Shown: piece by piece, positions 16,879 to 25,118 of the stretch
Layout of the letters: the number at the start of each line of letters is the position of its first letter
Position numbering within the stretch: the first letter of the stretch is position 1
From: JAHEAO01 sp942492375
GTDB taxonomy: Bacteria; Pseudomonadota; Alphaproteobacteria; Rhodobacterales; Rhodobacteraceae
NCBI GenBank assembly: GCA_942492375.1
Contig: CALOEL010000012.1
Span: 248,001 to 312,000 of the forward strand
Direction of reading: 5' to 3'
Length of the DNA stretch: 64,000 nucleotides
Translations under genes and position numbers: made by a program
Notes under the pieces: model-generated
Seen by the model: only the letters and a program-made list of their open reading frames with translations
The model's database searches: none
What the model was told of the DNA's origin: nothing

Positions 16879-17676
16879 ATGCCGGTTCACCCCTCCGCGC
16901 GGGTCCATTCCAGCGCCGTCATCGAGGATGGGGCGACTGTCGGCGAAGATTGCGCGATCGGGCCGTTCTGTTTTGTCGGCGCGGACGTCACGCTGGGGCG
17001 AAGCGTGACGCTCAAGAGCCATGTGGTGGTCACTGGCTGGACAGAAGTGGGCGACGAAACCGTGGTCTTTCCCTTTGCCGTTGTGGGCGAGGTGCCGCAG
17101 GACCTGAAATACAAGGGCGAACGGACCCGGCTGATCGTCGGCAAGCGCAACCGCATCCGCGAGGGTGCAACTCTCAACCTCGGCACCGAGGGCGGCGGCG
17201 GCGTCACGGAAGTCGGCGATGATTGTCTGTTCATGACCGGCGCCCATGTCGGCCATGACGTGAAGGTCGGCAACCGGGTCATCATGGCCAACCAGGCGGC
17301 GCTGGCCGGGCATTGCATCATCGGCGATGACGTGATCATTGGCGGGCTGTCGGGCATCCACCAATGGGTGCGGATCGGCAAGGGCGCGATCATCGGGGCC
17401 GTGACGATGGTGACGAATGACGTCATCCCGCATGGCCTCGTCCAGGGGCCTCGGGGCGAACTGGACGGGCTGAACCTTGTCGGCCTCAAGCGGCGCGGCG
17501 TGGCGCGGTCCGATATCACCGCGCTCAGGGCGGCCTACCAGGCGCTGGCACAGGGCGAGGGCGCCTTCCAGGAGCGCGCGCGGCGCATCGCGGATGAGAC
17601 CGACAGCGACTATGTGCGCGAGGTCGTGGACTTCATCCTTGCGGCCAGCGACCGCTCGTTCCTGACGCCAAGCTGA
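16879..17676 (+). CDS. lpxA: UDP-N-acetylglucosamine acyltransferase
   Basis: First step of lipid A synthesis: O-acylation of UDP-GlcNAc from 3-hydroxyacyl-ACP. 265 residues of left-handed beta-helix hexapeptide repeats, e.g. VIEDGATVGEDCAIGPFCFV and MANQAALAGHCIIGDDVIIG (with the catalytic His region TGAHVGHDVKVG). GAAGGA lies 9 bases before the ATG at 16879. A TTG at 16870 overlapping the fabZ stop is the alternative start. Confidence 0.95.
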   Translation: MPVHPSARVHSSAVIEDGATVGEDCAIGPFCFVGADVTLGRSVTLKSHVVVTGWTEVGDETVVFPFAVVGEVPQDLKYKGERTRLIVGKRNRIREGATLNLGTEGGGGVTEVGDDCLFMTGAHVGHDVKVGNRVIMANQAALAGHCIIGDDVIIGGLSGIHQWVRIGKGAIIGAVTMVTNDVIPHGLVQGPRGELDGLNLVGLKRRGVARSDITALRAAYQALAQGEGAFQERARRIADETDSDYVREVVDFILAASDRSFLTPS

Positions 17677-17687
17677 GGGCCGGGGGG

Positions 17688-18497
17688 ATGCTGGCCATCA
17701 TCGCAGGCGAGGGCGCTCTTCCGGCGGTGCTTCACGCGCGGCTGATTGCCGAGGGGCAGGATCCGCTGGTCGTCGAAATGGAAGGCCATCCATCGGAAAT
17801 CGCCGACGCCGATCCGATCCAGTTCCGGGTCGAGCATCTGGGCAGTCTTCTCACCGACCTGCGTGACCGGGGCGTGACACAGCTTTGCCTGGTCGGCCGC
17901 ATCGAGCGCCCGGATCTGGATCCGTCCGCAGTGGACGAGGCGACAGAGCCTTTCGTGCCGGGCATATCGGCAGCGCTCGAGGCGGGCGACGACGGCGCTC
18001 TGCGCGAGGTGTTGTTCATCATCGAGGAATTCGGATTCGAACTGCTGGCGGCGCACGAGATCCTGCCCGACCTGCTGCCCGCCGAAGGGGTGATGACCAA
18101 GTCGGCACCTGGTCCCCGCGATGAAAGCGACGCCGTCCGTGCCGCCGGGATCGTCGCGGCCCTCGGGGCCGCGGATATCGGGCAGGGCTGCGTGGTGGCC
18201 GCAGGGCAGGCGTTGGCGGTCGAGGCGCTTGGCGGCACCGACTGGATGCTGCGCTCTCTCGCACGGAACCGGCCGGGCACGGCCAAGGGCGGTATTCTCT
18301 ACAAGGGGCCGAAGCCAGGGCAGGATCGCCGCGCCGATCTGCCGGTGGTCGGACCCGGAACGGTCGAAGGTGCGCGCGCGGCGGGGCTTTCGGGGATCGT
18401 GATCGAGCGCGGCGGGGTCATGGTGCTGGACCGCGAGGCGCTGGTCGCAGCCTGCGAGGCGGCGGGACTCTTTCTCTGGGTCCGGAGCCGGGACTGA
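17688..18497 (+). CDS. lpxI: UDP-2,3-diacylglucosamine diphosphatase LpxI
   Basis: Hydrolyses UDP-2,3-diacylglucosamine to lipid X in lipid A synthesis; LpxI replaces LpxH in many alphaproteobacteria. 269 residues with IIAGEGALPAVLHARLIAEG at the N-terminus, the middle VGRIERPDL, and C-terminal segments GTDWMLRSLARNRPG and KGPKPGQDRRADLPVVGP that are typical of this family. It lies between lpxA and lpxB, overlapping lpxB by one base, which supports the role. Confidence 0.93.
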   Translation: MLAIIAGEGALPAVLHARLIAEGQDPLVVEMEGHPSEIADADPIQFRVEHLGSLLTDLRDRGVTQLCLVGRIERPDLDPSAVDEATEPFVPGISAALEAGDDGALREVLFIIEEFGFELLAAHEILPDLLPAEGVMTKSAPGPRDESDAVRAAGIVAALGAADIGQGCVVAAGQALAVEALGGTDWMLRSLARNRPGTAKGGILYKGPKPGQDRRADLPVVGPGTVEGARAAGLSGIVIERGGVMVLDREALVAACEAAGLFLWVRSRD

Positions 18498-19666
18498 TGC
18501 GCGCCTACCTGATCGCCGGCGAGGCCTCGGGCGACAGGCTGGGCGGCGCGCTGATGGCGGGGTTGAAGACGCTTGCCGGGCAGGTCGAGTTCCTTGGCGT
18601 CGGCGGCGGCGCGATGCAGGCCGAAGGGCTGGAGAGCCTGTTCCCGATGCATGAACTGTCGGTGATGGGCATCGCCGAGATCCTGCCGAAATACCGCCCG
18701 CTGATGCGCCGGATCGACGAGGTCGCGGCGGATGTGCTGCGGCAACGGCCGGATGTCCTGATCACGATCGACAGCCCGGACTTCTGCCTCCGGGTCGCGT
18801 CCCGGGTGAGGGCGGCATCCGATATTCGAACCGTTCACTATGTCGCGCCCTCGGTCTGGGCGTGGCGGGCGGGGCGGGCCGCGAAGATGGCGAAAAGCAT
18901 CGATCAGGTGCTGGCCCTCTTGCCCTTCGAGCCGCCCTATATGGAAGCCGCAGGGATGCGCTGCGATTTCGTCGGCCACCCCGTCGTGGCCGAACCGGTG
19001 GCAACAGAAGAGGCGCAGGCACGCTTTCGCGCCGAACATGGTTTGGGCGATGCGCCGGTTCTGCTGGCGCTGCCGGGCTCGCGCCGCGGTGAAGTCGGCC
19101 GGCTTGGCGACGTCTTCGGAGCGGCGCTGCGGTCGGTCGTAAAGTCGCATCCCGGCGCCCGGGTCGTCGTGCCCGCAGCGCCGGGTGTCGTGGAACAGGT
19201 TCTTGCCGCTGTCAGTGACTGGCCCGGAGATCCGGTCGTACTCGACCCGCGCAGCATGCCACCGTCCGAGGCAGAGGACCGCAAGCGCACGGCATTCGCT
19301 GCCGCCGATGTCGCACTGGCCGCATCGGGGACCGTGTCGCTGGAACTTGCTGCAGCGGGCACGCCGATGGTGATCGCCTATGACCTGAACTGGCTCAGCT
19401 GGCAGATCATGAGCCGGATGGTGAAGTTGGAGACAGTAACGCTGGTCAATCTGGTCAGCGGTCAGACAGCGGTGCCGGAATTTCTCGGTCCGCGCTGCCG
19501 GCCGGGACCGATCGGGGCCGAACTTGACGCGCTTCTGGACGATCCCGCGCGACGAACCCGCCAGATCGAGGCGATGGCGGCGACGATGCAGGCGCTGGGG
19601 CAGGGCGGCGAAGCGCCGGGCCTGCGCGCGGCACGCGCTGTGCTGGAAGGGCTCGGCCAGGCCTAG
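18497..19666 (+). CDS. lpxB: Lipid-A-disaccharide synthase
   Basis: Glycosyltransferase (family GT19) joining lipid X and UDP-diacylglucosamine. 389 residues. Key stretches are YLIAGEASGDRLGGALMAGL at the N-terminus, IDSPDFCLRVA, HYVAPSVWAWRAGRA, LPGSRRGEV and the C-terminal ASGTVSLELAAAGTPMVIAY. This is the last gene of the long lipid A run; it ends convergent with and overlapping the next minus-strand gene by four bases. Confidence 0.96.
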   Translation: MRAYLIAGEASGDRLGGALMAGLKTLAGQVEFLGVGGGAMQAEGLESLFPMHELSVMGIAEILPKYRPLMRRIDEVAADVLRQRPDVLITIDSPDFCLRVASRVRAASDIRTVHYVAPSVWAWRAGRAAKMAKSIDQVLALLPFEPPYMEAAGMRCDFVGHPVVAEPVATEEAQARFRAEHGLGDAPVLLALPGSRRGEVGRLGDVFGAALRSVVKSHPGARVVVPAAPGVVEQVLAAVSDWPGDPVVLDPRSMPPSEAEDRKRTAFAAADVALAASGTVSLELAAAGTPMVIAYDLNWLSWQIMSRMVKLETVTLVNLVSGQTAVPEFLGPRCRPGPIGAELDALLDDPARRTRQIEAMAATMQALGQGGEAPGLRAARAVLEGLGQA

Positions 19667-20397
19667 CCTTTGCCCGCCAAGCGATTGTGGATGAGAAGAA
19701 ATCCGGAGAGGAAGACTGCCTCGGCGAACAGCTTCACGGTCTCTTCGGCGATCTCGAACATGTCGTGAATTTCGGCGCGGTTGAACGTGTCGCGGTCGAA
19801 AAGGCGCAGGTATTCCTTGCCGTTGGTCATGACGTCCAGACCGACCTGCAGGAAGAGCAGTCCGAAGCCGACCGCCAGATAGGGCAGAAGCTGACGGAAG
19901 CGCAGAAGTTCGTGGCGGTAGAACCACAATACGCCCAGCCCGATCAGGCCGTAGAATCCGATCAACAGATCGTCCGCCCGGTCGGTCAGCGGGGTTTCCT
20001 CGATGCCGAACAGGACATGGCCATATTTGTCCAGGTTCTCATGGATCCGGAACGCGTCATCAAGCGCAAGATAGGCAAAGCCGGCACCGATGAAGGCCCA
20101 GACGATCGCGGGATTCGACAGCTTGAGTCCAAGCGGACCGCGTCGCATCCGGTAAAGCCGGAAGTTCAGCACAGAAATCAGGACGAGAAGCAGCACCGAG
20201 ACCCAGGTGATGAGTTCACCCTCGGCGAATTCGCGGTCGAGTTCGCCGTCGAGCCCGCCGACAAGTATCGCTCCGGCGACGGCGATGCCCGTGCCAAGCA
20301 GGATGCGCGCGGGGGAAAGCGCGCCAATGAAAACTGCTGAAGGAACGACGCCTCGGACGGCGGAATCTTCGTCTGTCTTGCTCTTTGCACTACACAT
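19663..20397 (-). CDS. Polytopic membrane protein of unknown function
   Basis: 244 residues from the ATG at 20397 (MCSAKSKTDED). About six hydrophobic segments are visible: ILLGTGIAVAGAILVG, WVSVLLLVLISVLNF, IVWAFIGAGFAYLALDD, LLIGFYGLIGLGVLWFY, LPYLAVGFGLLFLQVG and AVFLSGFLLIHN. Conserved-looking charged residues sit between helices (DDAFRIHENLDKYGH; EIAEETVKLF). I do not recognise the family. The ribosome site AGGAGGG lies within a hairpin whose other arm contains the start region, suggesting controlled translation. Confidence 0.7.
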   Translation of the reverse strand: MCSAKSKTDEDSAVRGVVPSAVFIGALSPARILLGTGIAVAGAILVGGLDGELDREFAEGELITWVSVLLLVLISVLNFRLYRMRRGPLGLKLSNPAIVWAFIGAGFAYLALDDAFRIHENLDKYGHVLFGIEETPLTDRADDLLIGFYGLIGLGVLWFYRHELLRFRQLLPYLAVGFGLLFLQVGLDVMTNGKEYLRLFDRDTFNRAEIHDMFEIAEETVKLFAEAVFLSGFLLIHNRLAGKG

Positions 20398-20415
20398 GTA
20401 GGATGCCCTCCTACA
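20397..20415 (-). promoter_or_regulatory. Hairpin that would sequester the ribosome site of the downstream membrane protein
   Basis: On the minus strand TGTAGGA-GGGCA-TCCTACA forms a 7-base stem with a 5-base loop. The AGGAGGG ribosome site lies in the 5' arm and loop, and the 3' arm runs directly into the ATG. The structure could act as a thermosensor-like or protein-controlled translational switch, or be an operator palindrome. Confidence 0.45.
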
Positions 20416-20495
20416 AATGTAATACACCGGATCAAGTTCGGGTTCCCCCGTAAAGCGCTGCAAACGGAAAAGTAGCGGTCAGTTTTACGTGACGA

Positions 20496-21644
20496 TCAGT
20501 AGCCGCGCCAGATCCAGCCGCCGCCGAAGATGCGGCTGCTTTCGGGGTCGTAGAAGACGCAGGCCTGTCCGGGGCTGACGCCTTCCTCGGGTGTCAGCAG
20601 TTCCACCTCGGCGGTGGTCGGCCCGGTCGGGCGCAGGATCGCCGCGCGGGGTGGTCGGGTCGAACGGACCTTGACCGCGACATGGCGCTCCGCCACCGCG
20701 TCGAAGGCGCTGTCACCCAGCCAGTTGATCTCACGCACCGGGATCGTCCGGGTCGCGAGCATCTCTTTCGGGCCGACCACCACGCGACGGGTGTCGACGT
20801 CAAGTTTCACCACGTAAAGCGGGTCCGCAAGACCGCCGATGCCAAGCCCGCGCCGCTGGCCGATGGTGTAGTGGATGACGCCGTTGTGCTTGGCCAGCAC
20901 GTTGCCGTCCACATCCACGATCTCGCCGGGTTCGGCAGCCCCGGGGCGCAGCTTCTCGATCACTGCGGCATAGTTGCCATTCGGCACGAAACAGATGTCC
21001 TGGCTGTCAGGCTTGTCGGCCACCGGAAGCCCGTATTTCGCGGCAAGCGCGCGGGTCTCGGCCTTCGAGGCGAGGTGGCCGAGCGGGAAGCGCAGGTATT
21101 GGAGCTGCTCCCGCGTGGTCGAGAACAGGAAATAGCTCTGATCGCGCGCGGGATCGGCGGCGGAATGAAGCTCTGGACCGTTCGGACCCGCCTTCCGCTG
21201 GATATAGTGGCCGGTCGCCATGCAGTCGGCGTCGAGGTCCTTCGCGGTTTCCAGAAGATCCTTGAACTTCACCCGCTCGTTGCAGCGGATGCAAGGCACC
21301 GGTGTCGCACCGGCAAGATAGCTGTCGGCGAATTCGTCGATCACGGCGTCCTTGAAGACGTTCTCGTAGTCGAGCACGTAATGCGGAAAGCCCATTTCCT
21401 CGGCCACCCGGCGCGCGTCATGGATGTCCCGGCCGGCGCAGCAGGCGCCTTTTTTCGCAAGCGCCGCACCATGGTCGTAAAGCTGCAGCGTCACGCCCAC
21501 GACGTCGTAGCCCTGGCGCGACAGCTCGGCGGCGACAACCGAGGAATCCACGCCGCCCGACATGGCGACGACCACACGGGTGTCGGCCGGAGCCTTGTCA
21601 AAGCCCAGGGAATTCAGACCAGCGCTGTCGCCGTCGAGTGCCAT
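20496..21644 (-). CDS. mnmA: tRNA-specific 2-thiouridylase
   Basis: Thiolates U34 of Lys, Glu and Gln tRNAs. 382 residues. The PP-loop AMSGGVDSSVVAAELSRQGY is at about 27-46; the catalytic cysteines are in PCIRCNERVKF and SQDICFVPNGNY; the C-terminal beta-barrel ends with EEGVSPGQACVFYDPE. The start gives a short N-terminal extension (about 25 residues) before the PP-loop strand, slightly longer than in E. coli. Divergent from sciP. Confidence 0.96.
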   Translation of the reverse strand: MALDGDSAGLNSLGFDKAPADTRVVVAMSGGVDSSVVAAELSRQGYDVVGVTLQLYDHGAALAKKGACCAGRDIHDARRVAEEMGFPHYVLDYENVFKDAVIDEFADSYLAGATPVPCIRCNERVKFKDLLETAKDLDADCMATGHYIQRKAGPNGPELHSAADPARDQSYFLFSTTREQLQYLRFPLGHLASKAETRALAAKYGLPVADKPDSQDICFVPNGNYAAVIEKLRPGAAEPGEIVDVDGNVLAKHNGVIHYTIGQRRGLGIGGLADPLYVVKLDVDTRRVVVGPKEMLATRTIPVREINWLGDSAFDAVAERHVAVKVRSTRPPRAAILRPTGPTTAEVELLTPEEGVSPGQACVFYDPESSRIFGGGWIWRGY

Positions 21645-21768
21645 TCGTTCTACCTATCTCGAAGTCCGGTGGAATATAGGAAAATGCGAACTACTCACAA
21701 GGGCCGAGTTTCACTTGGCATTAAACGTGATGGCGGATCGTCTTCTCACCTTTGAGAGGGGTGAGACG

Positions 21769-22047
21769 ATGTATTTGAAGAAGATTGACGGCCCGCGGGC
21801 CGTCACCCTGCCGGGCGGCAGGATCATGACACGTGCCGACTTGCCACCGGCAGATACAAGGCGATGGGTCGCCAGCCGCAAGGCCGCGGTCGTGCGCGGG
21901 GTCGCATCGGGCCTGATCGACAGGTCCGAAGCACTGAGCCGCTGGTGCCTGTCGGAGGAGGAGTTCGAGGAATGGCGTGTTGCGGTCGAGACACATGGAG
22001 AAGGCGCGCTGAGGACGACGCAGATACAGGCCTATAGACAACCTTGA
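21769..22047 (+). CDS. sciP: CtrA inhibitor SciP (DUF1153 protein)
   Basis: Small HTH-like protein that in Caulobacter binds CtrA and blocks activation of CtrA promoters. 92 residues. The conserved block TRADLPPADTRRWVASRKAA followed by VVRGVASGLIDRSEALSRWCLSEEEF (seen in shorter pieces) is diagnostic. Start chosen at MYLKKIDGP with GAGAGGGGTGAG upstream; the longer open frame from 21562 runs antisense over mnmA. It lies 95 bases before ctrA on the same strand, a position that fits a shared control circuit. Confidence 0.85.
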   Translation: MYLKKIDGPRAVTLPGGRIMTRADLPPADTRRWVASRKAAVVRGVASGLIDRSEALSRWCLSEEEFEEWRVAVETHGEGALRTTQIQAYRQP

Positions 22048-22074
22048 GTTGTAGGCTTAACGCTTCCCGCAATA

Positions 22075-22089
22075 ATAACGGGTCGTTAA
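22075..22089 (+). promoter_or_regulatory. Near-consensus CtrA box upstream of ctrA
   Basis: ATAA-N7-TTAA (CGGGTCG spacer) differs at one base from the CtrA consensus TTAA-N7-TTAA. The TTAACCAT half-site at 22086-22093 is perfect. It is 53 bases before the ctrA start, so autoregulation as known in Caulobacter is plausible. Confidence 0.5.
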
Positions 22090-22142
22090 CCATTCGTCGG
22101 CAAGGATGAACGGGACGAACGGAAGGGAAACGGAGATTTAAT

Positions 22143-22856
22143 ATGCGTGTCTTGCTGGTCGAGGATGATCCGACAACCTCGAAGAGCATCGAAATGATGC
22201 TGACCCATGCCAATTTGAATGTCTATGCCACCGATCTTGGCGAAGAAGGGATCGACCTGGCGAAGCTCTACGACTATGACCTGATCCTTCTGGATCTCAA
22301 CCTGCCCGACATGACCGGGCACGAGGTTCTGCGTCAGCTGCGCCTTGCACGTATCGAGACACCGATCCTGATCCTGTCCGGGGCCGACGACACCGAAAGC
22401 AAGATCAAGGGCTTCGGTTTCGGCGCGGATGATTACCTGACCAAGCCTTTCCATCGCGAAGAACTCGTGGCACGGATCCATGCGATCATCCGGCGCTCAA
22501 AGGGCCATTCGCAATCGGTGATCCGGACCGGCGAGGTCGAGGTCAATCTGGATGCCAAGACGGTCAGCGCGGGCGGCAAGCCGGTGCATCTGACCGGCAA
22601 GGAATACCAGATGCTGGAACTGCTCTCGCTGCGCAAGGGTACGACGTTGACGAAAGAGATGTTTCTGAACCATCTCTACGGCGGCATGGACGAGCCCGAG
22701 TTGAAGATAATCGACGTCTTCATCTGCAAGCTTCGCAAGAAGCTGGCGCAATCCACCGGCGGTGAGAATTACATCGAAACCGTCTGGGGCCGCGGCTATG
22801 TGCTGCGCGACCCTGAACCCGTGCGTTACGACCAGCAAATCGCCGCCGCCGGCTGA
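22143..22856 (+). CDS. ctrA: Cell-cycle response regulator CtrA
   Basis: OmpR-type response regulator controlling flagella, chemotaxis, gene transfer or cell cycle genes in alphaproteobacteria. 237 residues. The receiver has acidic residues E7-D8-D9, phospho-acceptor D51 (LILLDLNLPDMTG) and K at FGADDYLTKPF. The winged-helix domain contains the CtrA-typical GKEYQMLELLSLRKGTTLTK and IDVFICKLRKKL. Its partner sciP lies upstream and a CtrA-box-like site precedes it. A GC-rich inverted repeat without T tract overlaps its stop (22843-22866). Confidence 0.96.
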   Translation: MRVLLVEDDPTTSKSIEMMLTHANLNVYATDLGEEGIDLAKLYDYDLILLDLNLPDMTGHEVLRQLRLARIETPILILSGADDTESKIKGFGFGADDYLTKPFHREELVARIHAIIRRSKGHSQSVIRTGEVEVNLDAKTVSAGGKPVHLTGKEYQMLELLSLRKGTTLTKEMFLNHLYGGMDEPELKIIDVFICKLRKKLAQSTGGENYIETVWGRGYVLRDPEPVRYDQQIAAAG

Positions 22857-22976
22857 CGGGCGGCGGCCGGTCGTCGGTATTGCGGTCCGCGATGCGGGGC
22901 AGAACCTGCACGGCGATACTGGACCTCGTTTCGGCAGCGCCCTATCACTTCGGGGACCGCATCCACGAGAGGTCCG

Positions 22977-25118
22977 ATGTCGAAGGACAGCAGCGAAACC
23001 GCAAAGGTCGCGGTCGGCGATCTAACGCCGGATCAGGCGAGGGCGGAGCTTGCGCGGCTGGCGGACGCAATCGCGCGGGCCAACACCGCCTACCACACCG
23101 AAGACGCGCCCGAAATATCGGATGCCGACTATGACGCGCTGAAGGCACGCAATTCGGCGATCGAGGAGCGGTTTCCGGATCTCAAGCGTCCCGACAGCCC
23201 CAGCGATATCGTCGGCGGCGCGGTAGCCGAGGGCTTCGCCAAGGTCGCGCACGATGTGCGGATGCTGTCGCTGGCCAATGCCTTCGACGACGAGGCGATC
23301 CGCGATTTCGATGATCAGGTCCGCCGCTTCCTCGGTCTGGGCGAGACGGAGATGACGTATACCGCCGAACCGAAGATCGACGGGCTTTCGCTGTCCTTGC
23401 GCTACGAGCGCGGGCGGCTGGTGCAGGCGGCGACGCGGGGCGATGGCAGCGTGGGCGAGAACGTGACGGCCAACGCCCGTACCATTAGCGACATCCCGCA
23501 TGAGCTGGCGGATACGCCAGATCTTCTGGAGGTGCGCGGCGAGGTCTATATGAGCCATGACGATTTTGCCGATCTCAACGCCCGGCAGGAAAAGGCGGGC
23601 GGCAAGACCTTCGCCAATCCGCGCAATGCTGCGGCGGGTTCGCTGCGCCAGCTTGATGCAGAGATAACCCGCGACCGGCCGCTGCGCTTCTTCGCCTATG
23701 CCTGGGGCGCGCATTCGAACCCCTTGGCCGACACGCAGATGAAGGCGATCGAGCGTCTGGCCGATCTCGGCTTTCGGACCAACCCGCTGACCGCGCTCTG
23801 CGACGGGCCCGAGGCGATGCTGGAACACTACGCTTCAATCGAGGCACAGCGCGCGACGCTTGGCTACGATATCGACGGCGTGGTCTACAAGGTCAACGAT
23901 CTGGCCTTGCAGCGGCGGCTCGGATTCCGCTCGACGACGCCGCGTTGGGCCATCGCGCACAAGTTCCCCGCCGAGCTTGCCTGGACCCGGCTCGAGGCGA
24001 TCGACATCCAGGTCGGCCGTACCGGGGCGCTTTCCCCGGTGGCGCGGCTGACCCCGGTGACGGTCGGCGGAGTCGTCGTCTCGAACGCGACGCTGCATAA
24101 CGAGGATTACATCGCCGGGCGCGACTCTCGGGGGCGGTCGATCCGCGACGGCAAGGATATCCGCATCGGCGACTGGGTGCAGGTCTACCGCGCCGGCGAC
24201 GTGATCCCGAAAGTGGCGGATGTCGATCTGTCGAAACGGCCCGATGACGCCGCGCCCTATGTCTTTCCCACCACCTGCCCGGAATGCGGTTCAGAGGCGG
24301 TGCGCGAGGAGGGCGACGCGGTACGGCGCTGCACCGGCGGCATGATCTGCCCGGCACAGGCAGTCGAAAAGCTGAAACATTTCGTCAGCCGCGCCGCCTT
24401 CGACATCGAGGGGCTTGGCGCCAAGCAGGTCGAGATGTTCTATCACGACGATCTGCTGCCGATCCGCGAGCCGGCGGATATCTTCACGCTGGCGGGGCGC
24501 GACGCCGCGAATGTCAGCAAGCTGAAGAACCGCGATGGCTGGGGCGAGAAATCCGCGCAAAACCTGTTTCAAGCTATTGAAGATCGCCGCGCAATCCCGC
24601 TCAATCGCGTAATTTTTGCGCTTGGTATCCGCCATGTCGGCGAGAGCGCCTCGGCGCTGCTGGCCAGTCATTACGGGTCCTGGGACGCGTTCGAGAAGGC
24701 GATGACGCGGGCAACCGTCGGCGAGGGGCCGGACTGGGCGGAACTTTTGAATATCGACGGCGTGGGCGAGGTGTTGGCCGCATCGGTCGTCACGACCTTT
24801 CAGCAGGAGGCCGAACGCGCCTCGATCGATAGGCTGGTGGCGCAGCTCGACATCCAGGAAGCGGCGCGGCGCGGCGCGGTCGACAGCCCCGTCGCGGGCA
24901 AGACCGTGGTCTTCACCGGAACGCTGGAAAAGATGAGCCGCGCCGAGGCCAAAGCGCGGGCCGAGGCGTTGGGGGCCAAGGTCGCAGGCTCGGTCAGCGC
25001 CAAGACCGACCTGGTCGTGGCCGGACCCGGCGCGGGATCGAAGGCCAAGAAAGCCGAGGATTTGGGGATCAAGATGGTCGATGAGGACGGCTGGCTGGCC
25101 CTGATCGGCGACGCATGA
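22977..25118 (+). CDS. ligA: NAD-dependent DNA ligase
   Basis: Seals nicks in replication and repair using NAD. 713 residues. The adenylation motif EPKIDGLSLSLRYE contains the catalytic Lys; the zinc finger shows CPECGSEAV followed by CTGGMICPAQ (four Cys); helix-hairpin-helix repeats (VGESASALLA, IDGVGEVLAASV) precede a C-terminal BRCT domain (GKTVVFTGTLEKMSRAEAK). GAGAGG precedes the ATG. Its stop overlaps the recG start by four bases. Confidence 0.97.
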   Translation: MSKDSSETAKVAVGDLTPDQARAELARLADAIARANTAYHTEDAPEISDADYDALKARNSAIEERFPDLKRPDSPSDIVGGAVAEGFAKVAHDVRMLSLANAFDDEAIRDFDDQVRRFLGLGETEMTYTAEPKIDGLSLSLRYERGRLVQAATRGDGSVGENVTANARTISDIPHELADTPDLLEVRGEVYMSHDDFADLNARQEKAGGKTFANPRNAAAGSLRQLDAEITRDRPLRFFAYAWGAHSNPLADTQMKAIERLADLGFRTNPLTALCDGPEAMLEHYASIEAQRATLGYDIDGVVYKVNDLALQRRLGFRSTTPRWAIAHKFPAELAWTRLEAIDIQVGRTGALSPVARLTPVTVGGVVVSNATLHNEDYIAGRDSRGRSIRDGKDIRIGDWVQVYRAGDVIPKVADVDLSKRPDDAAPYVFPTTCPECGSEAVREEGDAVRRCTGGMICPAQAVEKLKHFVSRAAFDIEGLGAKQVEMFYHDDLLPIREPADIFTLAGRDAANVSKLKNRDGWGEKSAQNLFQAIEDRRAIPLNRVIFALGIRHVGESASALLASHYGSWDAFEKAMTRATVGEGPDWAELLNIDGVGEVLAASVVTTFQQEAERASIDRLVAQLDIQEAARRGAVDSPVAGKTVVFTGTLEKMSRAEAKARAEALGAKVAGSVSAKTDLVVAGPGAGSKAKKAEDLGIKMVDEDGWLALIGDA

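Noticed and set aside
20397..20415. PpsR/CrtJ-type TGT-N12-ACA site
   Set aside because: The spacing between TGT and ACA is 13, not 12, and no photosynthesis gene is nearby.
22843..22866. GC-rich inverted repeat at the ctrA stop as a terminator
   Set aside because: Eight-base arms pair well but there is no T tract and it overlaps the coding end, so it is only mentioned under ctrA.
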